NCBI GenBank assembly: GCA_034231615.1 | Contig: CM067309.1 | Location: forward strand, 28,109,661-28,173,660 | Direction of reading: 5' to 3' | DNA: 64,000 bases | DNA from: Meghimatium bilineatum | Taxonomy: Eukaryota; Mollusca; Gastropoda; Stylommatophora; Philomycidae | In this document: positions 56,870-64,000 of the stretch, piece after piece | How positions within the stretch are numbered: the first letter of the stretch is position 1 | Layout: each line of letters begins with the position of its first letter | Program-made: the position numbers and the translations under genes | Notes under the pieces: generated by a model | The model's database searches: none | Seen by the model: the letters and a program-made list of their open reading frames with translations, nothing else | Told to the model about the DNA's origin: nothing

Positions 56870-57245
56870 TCTGCACTGTACAGTATATGTCCTCATGTGA
56901 TTAAGTCTGTTTTTTAAAAGTGTAAACCATGTGTCTTCATGTGATTCATTCAGTACACTATATGCCCTCGTTCGATTCAGTATGTTGTCTGAACTGTAAA
57001 CGATATGTCTTCATGCGATTCAGGCTGTTTTGGAAACTATAAAGTATATTTCATCATGTGATTCTCTGTGAGCTATTTGCCTGTATGATTCACTCTGTTG
57101 CGTGAAGTGTTAAATATGTGTCTTAATGTAATTCAGTCTGCTGTGTGAACAGTCTTGTGTCTTCATGTGATTCAATTTGTTGTGTAAAATGGAAACTATA
57201 TGTCTTCCTGTGATTTAGCCTAATGTGTAAACTGTATTCTGTATA
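56870..57245 (+). repeat. Degenerate ~47 bp tandem repeat
   Basis: About eight imperfect units with the theme 'gtaaactatatgtcttcatg' and 'tgattcagtctgttgtg'. Recurrent landmarks are TCTTCATGTGATTCA (and variants) at roughly 45-50 bp spacing. No coding function seen. Confidence 0.7.
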
Positions 57246-57435
57246 TTGTCAAAAACTATACAGCAAGGGACCGTCGAAATTGGGAGAAGCAGAGGAGTGC
57301 AAATAAAGACACACAACATCAAGGAATGAACAGGGCAAGATTTCATTCTTACTCAACCGCATAGGTGAAGATAGCAATCGCTGGAGAACTCTATGTATTG
57401 AAGCATCCAATATGCTATCCCAACGATCATGACGC
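57246..57435 (+). pseudogene. Possible LINE C-terminal fragment
   Basis: The plus strand reads SKGPSKLGEAEECK and then RIGEDSNRWRTLCIEASNMLSQRS. This resembles the EDRxxWR...A..P end helix of RTE-like LINEs. Short and uncertain. Confidence 0.4.
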
Positions 57436-58393
57436 GTTAATGGTTTATAGATAGGTAGAAACTGTATATCTAAGATTTATGGTGTGCAAAGTTTTCTCAA
57501 TGCTGTTGTTTGTTAATTGGGAGATTATCGCTTCTTGCAGAGGCATGACCCTTTCAACCTAAGACCGGAGTACATGCAGATTATATTCAGCTGTATTTCT
57601 CACTGCTCTTGTGCGCTTCCCAAGTTTAGCATATCATATACGTACCTACTTGTAGTTCACCCTGGAAACTAATGTACCATAGCACGTGTGGTATATATGG
57701 CTAGCGCTTCTAAGGAATCACGACCGGACAGGTCAAGACTACAAATTGAAAGAAAATTCTTTGCAAACAGACGAGCAAAAATCAACTGCACCTCTCGGAT
57801 TATAAGGTCAGTGACACTATCACAGTACAGTGGCGCAAGAACTTGCACAAAATAGATCTACATGGCATTCCACAATCAAAAAAGGGTAAGATAAAGCTAA
57901 GATAAAGGAAATGAAAGACCATACGTCTATCTATCTATATACTATAAGACCATACGTAGTGTGGCCAAAATCGATGTCCCCGATATGAATAGAACACGAT
58001 ACAATATAATAACACCTAGAGTACATACACATTGAATGCATCTGGAGCAGGAAATACACGTTAGAGAACAGCGTTGTTTAGGGGAAAACTACGATGACAA
58101 CGACGTCTGAAAAGTCCAGCACGAAGCCGGTTGACTATTGTTGTTAGTTGAGAACATGCAACATTTAAAACAATTTTCCAATAGCAAACATCTCACTGCA
58201 ACAGATCCCATTCAAAGTTGTATCCCTCCCCATTTCTGGTATTAGACACGTCAATCAAGAATAGGTATATCTTGGTATTTAAGAAAGCTATGTATCTATG
58301 CTGTATCTATGTATCTAGAAGGTTACTGCTATAAACATTATAACAATCAATACAATGTAACTGCGTGAAACGTAGCAACAATTAGACTTACAT
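57436..58393. other. Mostly unrecognised; LINE scrap at 57,835-57,895
   Basis: The only recognisable part is 'gcaagaacttgcacaaaata', continuing 'gatctacatggcattccaca', which matches 53,405-53,450 (LINE AQNRSTW helix). Otherwise there is no gene. Confidence 0.45.
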
Positions 58394-58927
58394 GGGGTGC
58401 AAATGGAACGCATTGCTCTCGGCGGGCCCAGGCTTAGCAGATAACCAAGATCCCAAATGTACCTCCTCGCGGCATACAGCAGCTCGAGTTGATTCTGGCC
58501 AAATCATTTGGGGATCGTGTCCGAGAATATGGACGTGAATACGGACGAGAATACAGACAATATCTCCGACACCACAGCATCACCACATACAGCGACACTG
58601 TCGACATACAGTGAAGCTAGTCAGTCCAGTCCGAACATTGGAGGGGCGGCCAATGTAAAAGGCATGTAAAGGTAGATGCATGGCGAGAGACAAATATATT
58701 TCATACTGAGTGCAATGACACAATGAAAGGGCAGAACAGCGCCATAACTGCAAATAGAAAGTGAAAAGTTCCTAGGAAAGGGAAACTACAAGATATGTTA
58801 GCTCGAGACGAGCTTCTAGTTACATGTGCTCCTTATAGAGATCCAAACCCAATCATGGGCGTTCGGAAACGGAAGAAGACCTTACCGAACTCTAATGTCG
58901 AGCCTTCCTATACCGGAAATACACTTG
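58394..58927 (+). mobile_element. 1.3 kb retroposon, copy 5 (truncated, internally deleted)
   Basis: It begins GGGGTGCAAATGG and follows the family to the first internal unit, with several internal deletions (including ~20 bp near 58,470 and part of the mid-body). It stops at 'ccggaaatacacttgca', where a Penelope-like RT sequence begins. No 3' tail or TSD partner. The oldest copy by divergence. Confidence 0.8.
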
Positions 58928-59485
58928 CATCACCTATCCCATCGTCAATGTATATATGGAAAAGAGATGGGAACGGGCCATAATAGGTAGACCAAACTAG
59001 ATGTTCAAGATATCCCATGAACAGACACTCATAGCTAGGTCGCATTTTGGTTCCCATGGCAACGCCTCTGATCTGATCGAAAAAATGCCCATCAAATTCA
59101 AAAGGGTTGAGCATAAGCACCGGTTCAGCAAGGCAGATACGAGTTGAATTGGATACAGAGGGGTGGGGACTCTTGTCAAGAAAGAACTGTAGAGCCCTGA
59201 GACCATCTGCATGGGGTATAGAAGTGTACAAAGAACAGACATCAAGTAAGAACAGACGATAGGTACGGTCAGAAGACAACTGGACGGAAGAAAAAATGAT
59301 TCGGGCATGCCTTAATGTTTAGTGCCTTTCAAGAATGAAGGCAGTTGTTCGACTAACGGTTGGAAAATGTTGTTAAATAAGTCGGAGATACGCTCAGTGG
59401 GACAAGAGCAGGCAGAGACAATAGGTCTACCGAGATTCGAAGCCTTATGGATTTTAGACATATGGAAAACAGGTTTGCCTCAACA
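58928..59485 (-). pseudogene. Penelope-like element reverse transcriptase, inverted half
   Basis: The minus strand reads KIHKASNLGRPIVSACSCPTERI, a QPLVEQLPSFLKGTKH block, LLDVCSLYTSIPHADGLRAL (catalytic Asp region), FDGHFFDQIRGVAMGTKMRPSYECLFMGYLE and FHIYIDDGI (catalytic IDD). These are hallmark blocks of Penelope-like RTs (PKIH, GRPIVS, SLYTNIPH, GTAMGTxxAPxYA, YIDD). The frame is broken at least once (a stop after GTKH at ~59,310). The RT end is cut where retroposon copy 5 begins. Confidence 0.85.
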
Positions 59486-60070
59486 ACTCCTCCTCTGATA
59501 GGGTTAAGCTTTTTCTTACCTTTCATCCCCATAACTCTTCTGTTGGACACATCATGCTTAAACCTTATTCTCTTCTCCCAGTTTGATCCTGACACCCGTG
59601 ACGTTTTCCACGACTTACCTCTGGTGGCCTATATGCGCGACAGAAATCTGAAGAACATCTTGGTCCATAGCCACCTTAAATCTTCTGTTCCCGACCATTT
59701 TGGCACTGTTCGTTGCTCACGTGGCCGTTGCTATACATGTCCTTACGTGTTTCAGATGCGCTCCATTTAATTTCCCAAGGCCACTTTCTCCATCGATGAA
59801 GCCTTTACATGTGAGTCCCGTAATGTCATTTACGTGATCATATGTAAACGCTGTGGCAAACAGTACATCGGGGAAACCGGCTTAATATTGAGCGATCGCT
59901 TTTGTAACAACCTTCATGCCATCAAACATAGAACACCACTACTGTGGCCACACACTTCAACGGCGATGGTAATCATGGTGCTTTTGATATTCAGGTCACC
60001 GCCATCAGATCTTGCACCACCAATGTTAGATATAGGTACACTCTAGAAAATCGTCTCATTTTTTGAATTG
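59486..60070 (+). pseudogene. Penelope-like element C-terminal half with GIY-YIG nuclease
   Basis: The plus strand reads TFHPHNSSVGHIMLK, then FDPDTRDVFHDLPLVAYMRDRNLKNIL (linker), CSRGRCYTCPYV (Cys motif), CESRNVIYVIICKRCGKQYIGETGLILSDRF (GIY-YIG core as VIYVI...YIGETG) and a frameshifted end to about 60,070. It is the natural continuation of a Penelope protein but in the opposite orientation to the adjacent RT, with the switch at about 59,485. The GIY-YIG domain nicks target DNA in this class. Confidence 0.85.
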
Positions 60071-60400
60071 GTTACACTGAAGCCCTTTGTACTCAATTCC
60101 GACCACTCTTATGTCTAGTACTGGGTTGGTGTGGTCTTTGTCTTTATTCTTGTTGTTCCGTCATTTACTCATCTTTTTGTTCGTTTCGTTTCTACATACA
60201 TTAACGTTTTTTATGTACTTTCTGACCTTCCGGCATCTCATTTCCATATTTCCGTTGGATACGTATGTTTGTTGTGATAATGTTTCCATTCGTCGTCTTT
60301 TCATGATTTGTTTGTATCTTGATAAATACCTTTTGGTTGAAACGTTGAATATGATTTGTGTTATTGTAATTTGTATGTTTTCTTGTGTGCGCATCATTAC
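60071..60400 (+). repeat. Penelope-like 3' UTR with GAAACGTTG motif
   Basis: Pyrimidine-rich UTR. At about 60,318-60,348 it reads 'cttgataaataccttttggt' followed by 'tgaaacgttg'. ACC/GGT can pair as a short stem. The layout resembles the CTGATGA-stem-GAAAC core described for hammerhead ribozymes in Penelope-like elements, but the first core word is imperfect. Confidence 0.45.
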
Positions 60401-60955
60401 CCACTAGTTTTAGTTATAGTCTGTCGTGTCTGATTGAAGCGATTATGTAAACCTGTGTTTTACGTAAGTCTAATTGCTGTAAAGATTATAGCAAATTCCC
60501 ATTGCATAAGTGAAAAGCGTCGAGCAAATGTAAGGGAAACCATTATTTTCGAAATCGCATTCCGTCCATTGCCTCATTGTAAATAAAGCTCTTCAAATTA
60601 GGTGTCGTTCTTCAGGCATTGGATACGCCAACCAAAAACAAGTATTCCTAAGTTTGAACGAAAACATTCCTCGCCATTGCACAATAGAAACATGTTGAAT
60701 AACAAAGTTTGGGGAATACATCTTGCCCACACACAACCGATGTATTGTTAAGACTAATACTTTTGTCGTGTTGTCAGGGTTGCCGGGATGAAAGATCAAT
60801 CCAAGTCCAAATTGTGTGACACTGTTGACCACCAGGGCCGTACAGAAATTATTTGGTCTAGAATCTCAATGGCACAGGGATCAACAGTATCGTATTTTTT
60901 ATACAAATCTTGTTCGCTGATGCGAACATCCTCGTCCGAGATAGGACATTGTTAA
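60401..60955. other. No recognisable gene
   Basis: Nothing supported. Confidence 0.35.
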
Positions 60956-60959
60956 ATCA

Positions 60960-62335
60960 TTAATACAACTTCATGAAATACTTAGGGGTTATGTTGGCCC
61001 GCAGTTTGAGTTTCCAAGATCATGTTGACCACATCATTGTAAAGGCTTATCAAGAACTTGCGGTGATGAAAGTTATGGCTGCTGCTCAATGCGAACAGAG
61101 GCTGCTATTTCTGCTGTATCAGGGATTGTGGTGGCATTGGTAGAGTACGCACTGGCGATTCTAACAGTGAGTCAGACTCAAACAGATAGATTGGATAGAA
61201 TCCAGAATGAGACAATGCGAATCATTTTGGGGTGTACGAGAGATACGTCGGCACGGGCTATGCGATACTTAGTGGATTGCCCAACTGCAGAGCAAAGAAT
61301 ACAAATATGTAGGGCGCGGGACTACCTACAAATCACCGATGCTAAAGAACATCCACTACACCCTGAAATTCTCAATTGAAAGGCAGTCACCTTAAGCGAG
61401 GGAAGTCGTGGATGGGGCGGGCAGAGGATATTATACCGAGTGTGTGCAGATGGAGGATGTGCTACCTGGTACGAAATGGAGTCGTGCGCACTTAGATTGT
61501 CAGAGAGCTTTCAAAGTAGTAATAACACTCAGTAGAGAATGCAGGGAATGGTGTCTGACACTGGTGGAGTCGGATTTACTAGCTCTAATCGGTGAAAATT
61601 CCCGGAAGGTGATATGATTGTATATACAGATAGGTCAGCTGAGAGACACATCGGAAGTGTCTGGGCCTTCATGGCTCAAAGGTGGGGGGGAAACCATCAG
61701 AGAGGAAAGTGGTGCATTCGATCAGACGACAAGCAGCATGACAATGGAGATTTTTGCAGCAACAAAAGCTTTGCAATGGGTCTGCTCACAGACTATCTCC
61801 GAGCATGCCTGCATACTCAGTGATTCGATGAGCATGAGTGTGAAAGTTCAGGCGGGATACATTCGGGAACAGTGGCTGGATGCAGCGAGGAATTCCTGTA
61901 TGTATAAAGTTACTTTCAATTTTGTGCCGGGACATGCGGGAGTCCGGGGTAATGAGAAAGCAGATAGGTTGGCCACACACGCTGCTACTACGGCTGTTGG
62001 TGGAACGATTTGATCGAGCACACATTTTGAACTCCCTACGGGAAAACGCAAAAGCAAATGACTGCATAAATGACGATGACTCTTGTTCCATGACTAGAAT
62101 AAAGGAATTTGGTTCGAAATGTGGTGCCGCTAGAAAGGAGCGGTTTCATGGGAAAGGAAGAATGATGGTCAGTCAATTGCGTACTGGGACCGTCAGTTAA
62201 AGTGTAATGTCGACTACACTCAATGAGAGATCTGAGCACCTATGGACTTGTCCGAAGTGCAGTGACGATGCTCCAACGACTAACTAAACTAAGCTAACCT
62301 AACCTAACCTAACCACCAACCAACCAACTATCTAA
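60960..62335 (+). pseudogene. I-like LINE (third family), thumb, RNase H and 3' end
   Basis: The plus strand reads MKYLGVMLARSLSFQDHVDHI, VALVEYALAILTVSQTQTDRLDR, NETMRIILGCTRDT, then a VIVYTD-like RNase H start near 61,616, MTMEIFAATKALQW (Glu), ACILSDSMSMSVK (Asp) and FVPGHAGVRGNEKADRLATHAA (His/Asp). It ends HLWTCPKCSDDAPTTN with a stop and a CTAA/CTAACC tail to ~62,335. RNase H motifs are largely intact across two frames. It is the best copy of this family in the window. Confidence 0.8.
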
Positions 62336-62397
62336 CTAATACAACAACTATACATTGTCATTTATTGTTTTACAAAAACAATTACCATTTAAGCATA

Positions 62398-62399
62398 AC

Positions 62400-62430
<31 letters not shown>
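62398..62430. repeat. (AAT)n microsatellite
   Basis: About 33 bp of AAT/ATA triplets. Confidence 0.95.
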
Positions 62431-62431
<1 letters not shown>

Positions 62432-63869
62432 CTAGAATGCACGTTTCGTTGTGCACATTTTGAAATAAGTATTGTTTTTAATTGAAATATTCCGAAAATA
62501 GATCGCTGAGGCTTGCACATTTCAATCATTCAATTTGAACATAATATTTTTCACAGCTTTTTTTTACTGTCTATCATTATCATTGAGACCACGATTTTTG
62601 TGGATTGTTATTTGAATACTTAAAGGTGCTTTTATTGTTCTTTTCAAGTAAATATTGTTCATATTTCCTGTAAATTCTCTTCCATTTTATATAGGAAATA
62701 CTGCTGGGTCAAAGACATTAAACACCATTTTAGTTATCAGGATATTCCCGCGAACTGTATACTAATTATTGAAAAGGGCCATTTGGAGGGAAGTGACAAA
62801 AAAAATGACCACACTTTGACTTATATTACGAATATAAGAATATATTTTCTAATTAGTTGTTTTGGGAAAATGTGACAACGTCTATCACAACATGAAAACT
62901 TCTTCAGGTGATATAATCTTTCATCGTTCAAGGATGATCTTGATTCTTTGAATTCCTCTCATATCAGCGTAAGTTTATCAGCGACTGGTTTAAAAAAAAG
63001 GAACGATGTGATATTTCTTGTTAATCGTTTCCTTCTTTAGCCTTTTAACATATTACCATCAACTTTGCCTTCAATTACTATTTTGTTCAAGATGTTTTTG
63101 ACTCTTTATATTACTTAAGTGGCATACTATTAGCCACACAATCATAGTGTGTGGTCAAAAGTGACCACTTTGAAGACATACATCCGTACAATTCTGTGTG
63201 GTCGAAAATTAGCAACACTAAAACCACCAAATGCTCACATACCCTCATAATATTATTGACTGTCTGCAAAGAAAACCATGGAAAATACCTTCTACATACA
63301 CAAGTCCAACCTCAGTAGTATATTGCGTTGTTTACCAGGTGTGGCGGTGCAGAGTCTGTGCTGACGGCGTAGAAACGGTGCTGTGTTAGTTGTGTAAAAG
63401 AGTACTAAGATGGCCGGTTTACTAGATGCTGGTATTTTTAGGAATGTTTATTTGTTTAGATTTCTAGTTGACTTTTTCCCACAGAGTAGTCTCCGCTAAT
63501 CTCAGATTCATCTTCTAACGTGCGCATATCCGTTAACCTGGAGTGAGAAGAGTGGCTTAACAAAATATACACAAAATTCATTTTATAAAATTCATTTTAT
63601 AGGTGGATAATTTTTAAAATGTAATCAGATATAAAAAAATAAAAATAAAAACCACATAATTATTTTTCATAATAGGCAGGGAAAAATCAGTGTCCCCAAA
63701 CACTAATTTTACATAGTAATCAGAAAGTATATTTATATGTTCTAAAAAGCGTTCATAATTAGTTACACAAAAACTTGAGTGATGTATATTTCGTTTTTAT
63801 ATGATTATTTAAAAACTGTCTTCACTTTTCGCAACGATATCACTATTCTTTTCTATACAGTTCAAAACA
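62431..63869. other. No recognisable gene
   Basis: AT-rich sequence without a supported ORF or recognised repeat. Confidence 0.4.
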
Positions 63870-63965
63870 GGAATTCTGGTGCCTATTTGTTTATTGTCCA
63901 TATTCTGAGTCATATAGTGTAGATGTATCATTGTATAATTCTTATTTTTTAGCTTGAAGACACTC
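63870..63965 (-). pseudogene. RTE-like LINE family A fragment
   Basis: The plus-strand text 'gtgtagatgtatcattgtat', continuing 'aattcttattttttagcttg', matches 11,080-11,120 and the reverse complement of 43,700-43,750. Short internal piece. Confidence 0.45.
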
Positions 63966-64000
63966 TTACCAACTTTATTACAAATAAAGAGTTATTATAA

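Noticed and set aside
62280-62320. CTAACCTAACC repeats, reminiscent of telomeric TTAGG
   Set aside because: Only about four units, and they follow directly after the stop of an I-like LINE whose other copy ends in CTAA repeats. This is a LINE tail, not a telomere.

Overview
This is an AT-rich invertebrate nuclear DNA window. I find no host protein-coding gene, rRNA, true tRNA gene or CRISPR array. Almost everything recognisable is a transposable element: many non-LTR retrotransposons (LINEs), two Penelope-like loci, tRNA-like SINEs, one relic of a Mutator-like DNA transposase, a possible hAT end, and a ~1.3 kb retroposon family present in five copies. The mixture of RTE/CR1-like LINEs, RNase H-bearing I-like LINEs with one large ORF, Penelope elements and tRNA-SINEs suggests a lophotrochozoan, most plausibly a mollusc. 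That assignment is inference; no single-copy host gene supports it.

Layout. 0-5 kb: decayed LINE 3' ends and retroposon tails. 5.9-7.1 kb: first copy of the 1.3 kb retroposon. 7.2-12.4 kb: two LINE relics facing each other around a Mutator-like transposase relic. 12.9-19 kb: a nest in which an I-like LINE (- strand) is split by a short LINE tail, and an adjacent RTE-like LINE (- strand) is split by a near-intact 4.05 kb I-like LINE (+ strand). 20.3-29.7 kb: a large imperfect palindrome with ~3 kb arms and a ~3.4 kb spacer containing two further LINE relics. 30-36 kb: LINE and SINE relics. 36.5-38.7 kb: mostly unrecognised, with one copy of a ~380 bp dispersed repeat. 38.7-40.0 kb: second 1.3 kb retroposon. 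40.7-44.2 kb: LINE relics. 44.3-48.5 kb: an RTE-like LINE cut by the third 1.3 kb retroposon. 51.3-53.0 kb: a foldback unit with ~345 bp inverted arms. 53.4-56.7 kb: LINE tail, truncated I-like LINE, SINE and the fourth 1.3 kb retroposon. 58.4-60.4 kb: a fifth, truncated retroposon fused to a Penelope-like element whose RT half is inverted relative to its GIY-YIG half. 61-62.3 kb: an I-like LINE 3' half.

How the parts relate. Target-site duplications (TSDs) and interrupted reading frames give relative ages. The youngest insertions are the 4.05 kb LINE, with one single-base frameshift in a homopolymer, and the four long 1.3 kb retroposons, three with perfect 11-bp TSDs. Their hosts are older LINEs with many stops. 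The most unusual items are the 1.3 kb family (internal ~106 bp repeats, conserved 3' hairpin, apparently constant 11-bp TSD), the large palindrome, and the inverted Penelope-like structures carrying a recurring GAAACGTCG-like motif. All calls rest on reading translations and repeats by eye; clade names are provisional.
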